From: Bryobacterales bacterium
GTDB lineage: Bacteria > Acidobacteriota > Terriglobia > Bryobacterales > Bryobacteraceae
Assembly: GCA_003166865.1 (NCBI GenBank)
Contig: PMUP01000034.1
Span: 13,008 to 77,007 of the forward strand
DNA: 64,000 bases
Reading direction: 5' to 3'
Shown: in pieces, positions 1 through 7,838 of the stretch
Layout of the letters: every line of letters starts with the position of its first letter
How positions within the stretch are numbered: position 1 is the stretch's first letter
The notes under the pieces: model-generated
Seen by the model: the letters and a program-made list of their open reading frames with translations, nothing else
Told to the model about the DNA's origin: nothing
Databases searched by the model: none
Translations under genes and position numbers: made by a program

Positions 1-510
1 CCAGTCGATGGTGTCGTAAGTATCGGTCGCATGATCGACTGGAGTTGGGTTCTGCGGCCCGTGGAGCGGCCGGTTCATCACGTAATCGCCCTCCGATCCA
101 TACTTGCCGCGGACGTCTTCGACGACGCGGATGTAGCCGCCTTCCACAATCACGTCGGTCGCATTGTCGTACCCGGTCAGAATCGGGCCCAAGTGGGAGC
201 TGTGCGCGTGAGTGGTAAGCTCGTTCGCGTTGTAGGGCGTGCGGGTCAGCAGGATCGGCGCGCCCCTGGCGCCTTTCGGCACAAGGATAACCGTGTGCAG
301 CTTCACCCCGTCGCGCATCGGGATCATCACCTCGCGCCTCACATAGTCGAAGCCGGCCGTCGAAGGCTGGACCGTGGCCGGAGTTTCACTGGGCAAGGCG
401 GGGTAGGTGGTGGGCGGCGGGGTCTGGGCCGCCGACGGTTCGACGGACAAGAGTCCGCCTAAGAACGGTGCAAGCAAGGTCAGGATGCAAACGCTGTCAA
501 ACAGCCTCAT
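1..510 (-). CDS. CocE/NonD family hydrolase, N-terminal part (runs off left edge)
   Basis: The reverse strand is open from an ATG at 508-510 to the window edge, about 170 residues, with no stop. The N-terminus is a signal peptide (hydrophobic stretch after MRLFDSV, AQ-type cleavage near residue 29). It is followed by the start of an X-Pro dipeptidyl-peptidase / glutaryl-7-ACA-acylase fold: MIPMRDGVKLHT, then ILLTRTPYN and the VVEDVRGKYGSEG segment typical of CocE/NonD esterases. The family hydrolyses amide or ester bonds with a Ser-Asp-His triad. The nucleophile elbow lies outside the window, so activity cannot be judged. Probably periplasmic. It is divergent from the gene starting at 663. 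Confidence 0.85.
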   Translation of the reverse strand, partial: MRLFDSVCILTLLAPFLGGLLSVEPSAAQTPPPTTYPALPSETPATVQPSTAGFDYVRREVMIPMRDGVKLHTVILVPKGARGAPILLTRTPYNANELTTHAHSSHLGPILTGYDNATDVIVEGGYIRVVEDVRGKYGSEGDYVMNRPLHGPQNPTPVDHATDTYDTIDW

Positions 511-662
511 GGGAGTCCTCATTGCGATTTACCAAGTGTACTCGGTCAGGAAGCGGGTAAGTCCCGGATGAGGACGCATCCCGAAAATATCTTCCAATGC
601 GCGCCACTTGGCTGAGTTGTGGCCTGCTCCGAGCTATGATCTCTGGTGTGGGGGATTACCGT

Positions 663-1454
663 ATGATTCGCCGACTTTGCCTCGCAGTTCTAACATGGAC
701 TCTCTTTGCCTCAGCCCAGTGGATAGACCATCCCACTTCCGGCATCCCGCGCACTGCCGACGGCCGACCCAACCTCGCCGCTCCCGTTCCCAAAGCCGCG
801 GATGGCAAGCCGGATTTGTCGGGATTATGGCAGCGTACGCGGGGGGCCAACCGGCGTGGTTCCGCGGGGCTGTCGATGGGATCCAATCTGGAGGATTTCA
901 TGCGACCCGGGGAAACGATTCCGCCACTGCTCCCTGCTGCCGCGGCGCTCTACCAACAACGCATGGCGAATTTCATGGCGGACCGGCCCTCCGCACGTTG
1001 TCTGCCCCATGGCATCCCCGACCAAATGCTCATCCGCGTGCCGCTGAAGATTGTACAAGACCCGGGGCTGACCGTCATTCTGTATGAAGAGTTCGCGCGT
1101 TTCCGCCAGATCTTCACCGACGGCCGCGGTGATCCCCCAGCGGCCAATCCCGCCTGGCTTGGCTACTCCATCGGCAGATGGGAAGGCGACTGGTTCGTGG
1201 TTGACACCCGTGGCTTCAACGACAAGACCTGGCTCGATGACAACGGCCGTCCGCATACCGAAGCTCTTCACACCATCGAGCGCTTCCGCCGTCGCGACTT
1301 CGGTCACATGGACGCTGAAATCACAATTGACGATCCCCAAGCCTACACTAAGGCCTGGTCGTTTCCGATGCAATTCGAATTTCTCGCCGACACCGAAATG
1401 ATCGAGGATGTGTGCGACAACGAAAAAGACTCCGCTCACGCAATCGGTAAGTAG
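663..1454 (+). CDS. Exported protein of unknown function (DGKPNLAAP / DGKPDLSGxW family), copy 1
   Basis: A protein of 263 residues with a signal peptide (MIRRLCLAVLTW..SAQW). The start at 663 is preferred over the longer frame from 597 because it puts the signal peptide at the N-terminus and has a GGGGGA ribosome-binding stretch upstream. The mature N-terminus carries the paired motif GRPNLAAP / DGKPDLSGLW. The C-terminal half has WEGDWFVVDTRGFND, then HTIERFRRRDFGHMDAEITIDDP and an IEDVCDNEKD tail. It is a clear paralog of the gene at 5025-5774. I recognise the type from acidobacterial genomes as a conserved exported hypothetical, but know no biochemical role and no catalytic motif stands out. 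Confidence 0.8.
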   Translation: MIRRLCLAVLTWTLFASAQWIDHPTSGIPRTADGRPNLAAPVPKAADGKPDLSGLWQRTRGANRRGSAGLSMGSNLEDFMRPGETIPPLLPAAAALYQQRMANFMADRPSARCLPHGIPDQMLIRVPLKIVQDPGLTVILYEEFARFRQIFTDGRGDPPAANPAWLGYSIGRWEGDWFVVDTRGFNDKTWLDDNGRPHTEALHTIERFRRRDFGHMDAEITIDDPQAYTKAWSFPMQFEFLADTEMIEDVCDNEKDSAHAIGK

Positions 1455-1546
1455 CGCTCGCTTATCGCGCGCAACGAGAAAGCGATGTATGATTACCGTT
1501 GCAATCCACAGTGTTTTCGAGTATCACAGCTTGGAGAAGAACGCAG

Positions 1547-2734
1547 ATGGCAACAGTATCAAAAGGTGGCCGGCTCCTGGTGGCGGCAGCCTGCCTCGTC
1601 ATTGTATTCAGCATGCCGGGGACCCTGCGCGCGCAGTCCCCTGGGTTCAGCATCACTCTGACTGGACAATCGATGATCCGGTCGGACATCCGTGTTCAAG
1701 CGCCGTCCGCGGTGCCGGCGATAACGTCGCTGTTGAAGGGCGACGTGGTCTTTACGAATTTTGAAGCGACGATCGTTGATGAAAAAAAAGGTCAGTCGCA
1801 CCTGGACGGCAGGTTTCTCTCCCCACCTGAAGCCCTCGATGCGCTGAAGGCGTTTGGCTTCAACCTGGTGTCGCTATCGAACAACCATGCGTTCGATCTC
1901 AAGGTTCCGGGCATTGAGAATACGCTTCAAGAGGCGAGCCGCCTGAACCTGGCTCATGCCGGGACCGGGAACACGATTGAGGAAGCTGCCGCGCCGGGTT
2001 ACCTGCACACGCCGAAGGGCACGGTTGCCCTGGTGGCGATGGCATCCGGCCTGGTTGCTGAGGGAGGGTCGGCCACCTCAACCCGGCCGGGCGTGAACGA
2101 GCTTCGCGTGGAAGGCAACAAGCCGAACGAAGAAGATACGCAACGCATTCTGCAGAGTATCCGAAATGCCAGAAAGCAAGCCGATCTGGTCATCGTGTAT
2201 GAACACAATCACGTATTCGATAAGCCCTTCGGGACGATCATGCTGGAAGAGTTGCCGGAGCGGCTGGCGCCGCCGGATTGGCTCAAGAAATGGACGCACG
2301 CGGAAGTGGACGCGGGCGCGGATATCATCGTGATGCACGGCGCGCCTCTGCTGCACGGTGTCGAAATCTATCACGGCAGACCGATCTTTTACGATCTGGG
2401 CAATTTCATTTTTCAGGCGCCGCCGTCGTTGATCTTGCTGGATGAACCGATCAACTGGGAAAGCGTGGTCGCCTATGTCGACTTCCAGGGAAAGAATCTG
2501 CGATCGATTACGTTCCGGCCGATCGCCCAAAATAAGATTGGCCAGGGTGAGGCTGACACTCATGACGAGCACACCAATAACCTCTTCCTCCAGACACGCG
2601 GCTTGCCAACGCCGGCTACGGGTGAGCAAGCCCACTATATCCTCGAGCGGCTGGCCGACTTGTCACGGCCTTTCGGAACGACGGTTGAAGTGAAAGGCGA
2701 TACAGCGGAGATTAGACTGAAAGGCGGAAATTAG
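1547..2734 (+). CDS. CapA family protein (PGA_cap metallophosphatase fold), exported
   Basis: A protein of 395 residues. The start at 1547 (MATVSKGGR) is chosen over 1499 because GGAGAAG lies just upstream and a signal peptide follows (LLVAAACLVIVF..LRAQ). The mature part reads as a PGA_cap domain: ITLTGQSMIRSD (modified from the usual GD motif), VVFTNFEATI, LSNNHAFD, VIVYEHNH, and HGAPLLHG..PIFYDLGNFIFQ near the C-terminus. The NNHAFD and HGAP segments carry metal ligands in this calcineurin-like fold. The family includes CapA/PgsA of poly-gamma-glutamate capsule synthesis, but single CapA-like proteins without capBC are common and of unknown substrate. No capsule genes are nearby, so the role is open. 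Confidence 0.85.
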   Translation: MATVSKGGRLLVAAACLVIVFSMPGTLRAQSPGFSITLTGQSMIRSDIRVQAPSAVPAITSLLKGDVVFTNFEATIVDEKKGQSHLDGRFLSPPEALDALKAFGFNLVSLSNNHAFDLKVPGIENTLQEASRLNLAHAGTGNTIEEAAAPGYLHTPKGTVALVAMASGLVAEGGSATSTRPGVNELRVEGNKPNEEDTQRILQSIRNARKQADLVIVYEHNHVFDKPFGTIMLEELPERLAPPDWLKKWTHAEVDAGADIIVMHGAPLLHGVEIYHGRPIFYDLGNFIFQAPPSLILLDEPINWESVVAYVDFQGKNLRSITFRPIAQNKIGQGEADTHDEHTNNLFLQTRGLPTPATGEQAHYILERLADLSRPFGTTVEVKGDTAEIRLKGGN

Positions 2735-2811
2735 CACGAAGCGCCACGTGAGGTCCTGGAGTCTCAGCCTCAGCCACAAAGGGCGTCCACATGCTGATAT
2801 GCTTGGGAACC

Positions 2812-3255
2812 ATGACGATCAACAACCTCCGGTTTTGTGCGCTTTTGGTTGGTGCGTTCGCGGCGGGATCGCTGCTGACCGCTCGCCTAATGAAAATCCA
2901 GCAAGCTCGGGCCGATAGCAATCGCGTCTACGAGCTTCGCATGTACCACCATACGTTCCCCAACCGCCTGGTGCCGCTTGAGACGCGGTTCCGCAACGGC
3001 GAGGTGAAGGTATTCGAAAAGAACCACATGAACTTCATGGGCGCGTGGGTGCCGCAAGATGCTCCTAACCATGAGAACCTGTTCATTTATTTGCTGGCTC
3101 ACGAGAACCGGGACGCTGCCAAGAAGAACTGGGCCGATTTTGGCGCCGATCCGGACTGGAAGAACATCCAAAAGACGTCGGAAGCCGACGGCAAGATCGT
3201 CGAAAAGGTCGAGTCCACATTCATGGACCCGATGGATTTTTCGCCGTTGAAATGA
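2812..3255 (+). CDS. NIPSNAP family protein, exported or membrane-anchored
   Basis: A small protein of about 147 residues. The N-terminal hydrophobic segment (CALLVGAFAAGSLLTARL) looks like an uncleaved anchor or signal peptide. A NIPSNAP/dimeric alpha-beta-barrel domain follows: VYELRMYHHTFPN near residue 43, FRNGEVKVFEKN, FMGAWVPQD, and FIYLLAHENRDAAKKNWADF with the typical W..F..DP..W pattern. Two ATGs are possible, 2791 and 2812; the second has GGGAA at suitable distance. NIPSNAP proteins have no agreed function in bacteria. The gene lies between capA-like and amidohydrolase genes on the same strand. Confidence 0.8.
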   Translation: MTINNLRFCALLVGAFAAGSLLTARLMKIQQARADSNRVYELRMYHHTFPNRLVPLETRFRNGEVKVFEKNHMNFMGAWVPQDAPNHENLFIYLLAHENRDAAKKNWADFGADPDWKNIQKTSEADGKIVEKVESTFMDPMDFSPLK

Positions 3256-3306
3256 TTTGAGAAGTCCAGCCCTCGCCCAGTTACACCCGGGCGACCAGAT
3301 ACTCAA

Positions 3307-5013
3307 ATGCGCTCCCACAAAATCCTCACCCCGTCCGGCGCAGTCATGCTGGTCGCGATCGCGGGTGCAGCCGCGATGCTGTGTGCGCAGCAGCCAGCAC
3401 CGGATCTGGTCCTCTCGAATGCGAAGATCATCACCGTCGATGAGCGCTTTATGATCGCACAGGCGGTGGCTATCCAAGGCGACCGCATCGTGGCCGTCGG
3501 CACCAACCAAGAGATGGCTCAGCTTGCGGGTGCGAACACCCGAAGGATCGACCTACGGGGTAGGGCCGTCATTCCCGGGCTGATCGACAACCATATGCAT
3601 CTTCTGCGCGCGGCCGCGACCTGGCTACGCGAACTCCGTTTCGATGGGGTGGAATCGCGAAAACAGGCCATCGAGATGCTGCGCGCCCGGGCGAAAGCGG
3701 CAGGGCCTGGGGAATGGGTCTACAACATCGGCGGCTGGGCCCATCAACAGTTCGCGGACGATCCAAAACCATTTACGCGCGAAGAGCTGGATCAGATCGC
3801 GCCGGATAATCCCGTAGCGCTCCAGGAATCGTACTATCAAGTATTTCTAAACAGCCGGGCCTTGCAGGCTTTGGGGATTGAAGAGAACGCGCCCGATCCG
3901 CAGGGCTTCGTCAAAGGGTCGATTATGCGCGACGCTCGCGGAAGGCCTACTGGGGTGATCCGGGGTGACATCCCAGCCACTCGCGCCGTTGCCTCCAGAC
4001 TTCCCAAGGTAGCGCCGGAACAGCTTGAGGCCAGCAGCCGGGCCTTGGTCCAAGACATGAATCGAGCGGGGCTTACTTCAGTCGGCGTGCCTGGTTGCAA
4101 CGCCGATGTGCTGGAGATTTTTCAAAAATGGAAGGCGCAGGGCCAACTCAATGTACGGATCTTTTGTATCGACGGCCTCGCGGGCGGAACTCCGGAGCAG
4201 GTGGACAAGGCCCTGGGGCAAATCCCCCGCATCAAGCTGTTTCAGGGCGACAGTTATATCGACAATATCTTTTTTGGGGAAAGCGTCTACCAGCCGCTGC
4301 ATGACCCGATGTTCGCGATTAAGTCCGATCCGACACCCGATCAGCTCGAGCAGTGGCGGCGCATGGCGATGGAGATTGCCAAGGCCGGCCTGCCCCTGCA
4401 CGTGCACGCGGAGCTGCACAACACCATTGATGCGTTCCTCGACCAAATCGAGGCGGTCAACAAGGAACATCCCGTCAAGAGCCTGCGCTGGACTCTGGCG
4501 CACGTGAACCAGATCAACGCACCACAGCTCGAGCGCATGAAGAAGCTGGGGATGTACGCCGCCGTGCATCCCTGGGCCGTCATCAACGGAGCGATCATGC
4601 ACGAAGAATTCGGAGACGGCGCTTACGATATGCCTCCGCTCGCCACGATCCAAAACAGCGGCATCCAATGGGGACTCGGAACCGACGGGACCGCGGCCAA
4701 TCAATATCTGCCATTCACGACCTTGTATTTCGCCGTTACTGGCAACATGGCGGGCGGCGCCAAGGTCAATCGGCAGACCATTGGCAGGGAGGACGCCTTG
4801 ATCGCACACACCCGCAAGAATGCGTACCTGGTTTTCCAGGAAAACAATCTGGGTTCGATTCAGCCGGGCAAGCTGGCGGACCTGCTGGTGCTCGACCGCG
4901 ACTACCTAACCGTTCCAGCGGACCAGATCAGAAAAATCAAACCGGTGATGACGATGGTGGGAGGCAGGATCGTATACGACGCCACCCTTGCGGCACAGGC
5001 GGCGGTCCGATAG
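3307..5013 (+). CDS. YtcJ-like amidohydrolase (Amidohydro_3), exported
   Basis: A protein of 568 residues with a signal peptide (VMLVAIAGAAAMLCAQ). The body is a complete YtcJ-like amidohydrolase: composite beta-domain DLVLSNAKIITVDERF, the metal-binding IPGLIDNHMHLLRA near residue 95, PLHVHAELHNTID, LRWTLAHVNQ, GLGTDGTAANQYLPF, and the closing GSIQPGKLADLLVLDRDYL. His pairs and the late Asp needed for a metal-dependent hydrolase are present. Such enzymes hydrolyse amides, carbamates or cyclic ureides; the substrate cannot be read from sequence. It is followed after 11 bases by the gene at 5025, so co-transcription is likely. Confidence 0.88.
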   Translation: MRSHKILTPSGAVMLVAIAGAAAMLCAQQPAPDLVLSNAKIITVDERFMIAQAVAIQGDRIVAVGTNQEMAQLAGANTRRIDLRGRAVIPGLIDNHMHLLRAAATWLRELRFDGVESRKQAIEMLRARAKAAGPGEWVYNIGGWAHQQFADDPKPFTREELDQIAPDNPVALQESYYQVFLNSRALQALGIEENAPDPQGFVKGSIMRDARGRPTGVIRGDIPATRAVASRLPKVAPEQLEASSRALVQDMNRAGLTSVGVPGCNADVLEIFQKWKAQGQLNVRIFCIDGLAGGTPEQVDKALGQIPRIKLFQGDSYIDNIFFGESVYQPLHDPMFAIKSDPTPDQLEQWRRMAMEIAKAGLPLHVHAELHNTIDAFLDQIEAVNKEHPVKSLRWTLAHVNQINAPQLERMKKLGMYAAVHPWAVINGAIMHEEFGDGAYDMPPLATIQNSGIQWGLGTDGTAANQYLPFTTLYFAVTGNMAGGAKVNRQTIGREDALIAHTRKNAYLVFQENNLGSIQPGKLADLLVLDRDYLTVPADQIRKIKPVMTMVGGRIVYDATLAAQAAVR

Positions 5014-5024
5014 AAAGGTGAACA

Positions 5025-5774
5025 ATGCGCAGCGCGATCGTTGTGTGTTTAATATGCGCGCCTCTTTCGGCGCAGTGGCTGAATTACCCGACTCCGGGGA
5101 TTCCTCGGTTGCCGGACGGTAAACCAAATCTCGCCGCGCCCGCGCCAAAGACATCGGACGGCAAGCCGGACCTCTCGGGAACCTGGCTGACGCGTGGGGG
5201 CTACACCGTGAATATCACCAAGGATCTGAAGCCCGGTGAGGTCTCTTTCCAACCTTGGGCTGATGCACTGTACAAACACCGGCTGGCTACCAACGGCAAG
5301 GAGGATCCACAGGGCCGTTGCGTTCTGTCGGGTGTGCCCCGGGAAGACGTGGTGCCATATCCGTTCAAGATACTCAACACCAACGGAATGATCGTAATTC
5401 TTTACGAGGCGCTGCACAGTTATCGCCAGATCTTCATGGACGGCCGCGCGCTGCCCAAAGATCCCAATCCAACTTGGATGGGATACTCGATTGGCCATTG
5501 GGACGGCGACACGCTGGTGGTGGAGTCCGCGGGCTTTGAGGAGAATACCTGGCTCGACAACAGCGGCCATCCTGGAACGGAAGCCATGCATCTGACGGAA
5601 CGATTCCGCCGCCGCGATTTTGGGCATATCGACCTTCAGATCACGATCGACGACCCCAAGGCCTATACCAAACCGTGGAGCGTGAACCTTCAGTTGATAC
5701 TGACGGACACGGAGCTGATCGAGTACGTGTGTGACGAGAATGAAAAGGACTACGAGCACTTAGTGGGAAAGTAA
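5025..5774 (+). CDS. Exported protein of unknown function (DGKPNLAAP / DGKPDLSGxW family), copy 2
   Basis: A protein of 249 residues with signal peptide MRSAIVVCLICAPLSAQW. It is paralogous to the protein at 663-1454 over its full length: GIPRLPDGKPNLAAPAPK, DGKPDLSGTW, YEALHSYRQIFMDGRALP, GYSIGHWDGDTLVVESAGF, ENTWLDNSGHPGTEAMHL, ERFRRRDFGHIDLQITIDD and IEYVCDENEKDYEHLVGK. The strict conservation of the WDGDTLVVES..F and TERFRRRDFGHID blocks suggests a functional core. A ribosome-binding GAAAGG precedes the ATG. It sits in a same-strand series with the upstream amidohydrolase and downstream cupin. Function unknown. Confidence 0.8.
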   Translation: MRSAIVVCLICAPLSAQWLNYPTPGIPRLPDGKPNLAAPAPKTSDGKPDLSGTWLTRGGYTVNITKDLKPGEVSFQPWADALYKHRLATNGKEDPQGRCVLSGVPREDVVPYPFKILNTNGMIVILYEALHSYRQIFMDGRALPKDPNPTWMGYSIGHWDGDTLVVESAGFEENTWLDNSGHPGTEAMHLTERFRRRDFGHIDLQITIDDPKAYTKPWSVNLQLILTDTELIEYVCDENEKDYEHLVGK

Positions 5775-5785
5775 GAGACGTGAAT

Positions 5786-6247
5786 ATGCGTAATGCCACT
5801 CTTCTCCTGGCGGTCGCGGCGCTGGTCCCGCTGCGGGCCGCCGATCCAACGACACCCGTGTATTGGAGTGCCGGTCAGACTAGCGAATTGGACAAGACCG
5901 CCGCGTCGCGGCTGAACAAAGATGCGGGGCTCGGAACATCGCGATTGATGGATTCCGCATTCATCCTTTACCGTGAAGGAAATTCGCAAGCGGAGATTCA
6001 CACCGAGCAAGCAGACTTCATCTTCTTTCGCGAAGGCGAGGGCGCGGTGATTGTGGGGGGCAAGATCGCCAATGGCAAGCCCAGCGGCACGGGAGAAATA
6101 CGGGGCGCTTCGATTGACGGCGGCACGAAGTACCCGGTAAAGGCGGGCGACTCAATCTTCGTTCCGAAGGGTATGCCGCACCAGTTTTGGTTGGAATCGG
6201 GCCAACACTTCACAGCGACGATCGTTAAGATAACGCCGAAAGAGTAG
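5786..6247 (+). CDS. Exported cupin-domain protein
   Basis: About 153 residues with a signal peptide (MRNATLLLAVAALVPLRAAD). A single small beta-barrel cupin follows: FILYREGNSQAEIHTEQADFI as motif 1, with His and Glu where metal ligands sit, a GEGAVIVGGKI strand, and GDSIFVPKGMPHQFW as motif 2 with the second His. This could bind a metal and a small acid or sugar, but sequence gives no substrate. A GTG six bases upstream (5780) is an alternative start. The gene lies 11 bases after the DUF-type exported protein and is the last of that same-strand run; the next gene converges from the opposite strand. Confidence 0.8.
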   Translation: MRNATLLLAVAALVPLRAADPTTPVYWSAGQTSELDKTAASRLNKDAGLGTSRLMDSAFILYREGNSQAEIHTEQADFIFFREGEGAVIVGGKIANGKPSGTGEIRGASIDGGTKYPVKAGDSIFVPKGMPHQFWLESGQHFTATIVKITPKE

Positions 6248-6275
6248 CCACGCCGGGGACCGAGTTCCGGGATAC

Positions 6276-7814
6276 TTAAGCGATCAGATCATGCAGGACG
6301 TTGCCGGCCACGTCAGTTAACCGGAAATCCCTGCCACTGTAGCGGTACGTCAGCTTCTTGTGGTCGATTCCCATGAGGTACAGGATCGTGGCGTGAATGT
6401 CGTGGACGTGCGTAGGTTTGTCGATGGCTTTGAAGCCGAAATCATCCGTCGCACCGTAGATCGTTCCGCCTTTTACCGCGCCGCCGGCCAACCACATCGT
6501 AAACCCGAAGGGATTGTGATCCCGCCCGCGCTTCACGCCACCTCCGCTCATGCCACCGACTTCGCGCACCGGCGTACGCCCGAATTCCGATCCGCAAACC
6601 ACCAGCGTGTCTTTCCAAAGACCGCGGCTTTTGAGATCCTTGATGACGGCTGCGAAAGCCTGGTCTGAGTTCTTGGCATTGACCTTGTGGCCCAATATAT
6701 CCGCATGAGCGTCCCACGGATCGCCCTTCGAGTAATAGAGCTGCACCATCCGTACGCCCTTTTCGACCAGCCGGACAGCCGTGAGAGCGCCTCGCGCGAC
6801 GTCGCCCGGTCCGTAAAGATCGAGCGTTGCCTGTGACTCTTTGCGGATGTCGAACACCTCGGGAGCTTCGGTCTGCATCCGGTAGCCGACTTCCATCGAC
6901 TGGATGGCCGCTTCCACCCCCTGGTCGGTCCCGGCATCTTCCGCGCGGATCTTCTCCAGCTTTTGCAATAAGTCGAGCTCGCGGCGCTGTTCCACCAGGG
7001 AGAACTTTGGATTGTTGACGTAGTTGAGAATTTTCTTTGGGTCGAAGTTTTTCTCAACCACGACCGGCTTGAGTATCTCCTTCCCGTCCTTGTCCATGGC
7101 TGCTTTTTCCCGCATTTCTTCAGGCATATCGCTGGGCATGCCGTCGGGACCCAGCTTCGTGACTTTGTTGGAAATGTAAGTGCCCTGGTTAATGGCGGGG
7201 AGAAAGCCGTTACTCCACAGCGGGGGTCCCACAGTGGTCGGTATATCCGGGCACAGGACGACGTAGCCGGGCAGGTTCTGATTTTCGGTGCCCAGTCCGT
7301 AAGTGATCCAGGCGCCCATTGACGGGCGGCCCGCTTGGTTGGCGCCAGTATTCAACATCAGGCAAGACGGTTCATGATTCGGAATTTCGGTGTATACCGA
7401 ACGCACCCAGCAAATATCATCGACCACCTCGGAAAGGTGCGGCCACAGATCGCTCACGTCCATGCCACACTGCCCGTGCTTCTTGAAAGCATAAGGCGAT
7501 TTCATCAACTCGCCGGTCCTGCGCTCGGTCGAGATGGAACCGCCGGGCATGGGCTGTCCATCGTACTTGTCAAGCATCGGCTTGGGGTCAAAGGCGTCGA
7601 TCGTCGACAAGCCCCCATTCATAAACAGGAAAATAACGCGTTTGACCTTCTGGGGATAATCGAGCGTTGCCACGCCCGTCCCGGCACCGGTCAGGCCGGC
7701 TCTTGCAATGGAATTGCCCAACATCCCGGCGAACGCCATCATCCCAAAACCGTTGCCGACGCGTCGCAATGCATCTCGTCTTGTTACCGGCTGTCGTTGC
7801 TTGTGATCGAACAT
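6276..7814 (-). CDS. DUF1501 family exported protein, copy 1 (with PSD1 partner)
   Basis: About 512 residues. The leader VTRRDALRRVGNGFGMM is Tat-like, with twin arginines and a short hydrophobic stretch. DUF1501 belongs to the alkaline-phosphatase/sulfatase-like fold. Seen here: VIFLFMNGGLSTIDAFDPKP, NHEPSCLMLNTGANQ, GRPSMGAWITYGLG, LVVCGSEFGRTP, GRDHNPFGFTMWLAGGAVKGG and VHDIHATILYLMGIDH. The NGG, D, H and GRDH blocks are the expected metal and ligand positions. It starts 24 bases after the PSD1 gene (7839-10955); the two form the conserved PSD1-DUF1501 pair abundant in Planctomycetes and Acidobacteriota, of unknown biochemical role. The pair at 14672-18940 is paralogous. Confidence 0.88.
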   Translation of the reverse strand: MFDHKQRQPVTRRDALRRVGNGFGMMAFAGMLGNSIARAGLTGAGTGVATLDYPQKVKRVIFLFMNGGLSTIDAFDPKPMLDKYDGQPMPGGSISTERRTGELMKSPYAFKKHGQCGMDVSDLWPHLSEVVDDICWVRSVYTEIPNHEPSCLMLNTGANQAGRPSMGAWITYGLGTENQNLPGYVVLCPDIPTTVGPPLWSNGFLPAINQGTYISNKVTKLGPDGMPSDMPEEMREKAAMDKDGKEILKPVVVEKNFDPKKILNYVNNPKFSLVEQRRELDLLQKLEKIRAEDAGTDQGVEAAIQSMEVGYRMQTEAPEVFDIRKESQATLDLYGPGDVARGALTAVRLVEKGVRMVQLYYSKGDPWDAHADILGHKVNAKNSDQAFAAVIKDLKSRGLWKDTLVVCGSEFGRTPVREVGGMSGGGVKRGRDHNPFGFTMWLAGGAVKGGTIYGATDDFGFKAIDKPTHVHDIHATILYLMGIDHKKLTYRYSGRDFRLTDVAGNVLHDLIA

Positions 7815-7838
7815 GATCGGCACCTTGTCTCAAAACTA

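Noticed and set aside
31-462. 143-codon open frame on the plus strand at the left end
   Set aside because: It lies antisense to a clear CocE/NonD hydrolase with signal peptide and family motifs on the reverse strand.
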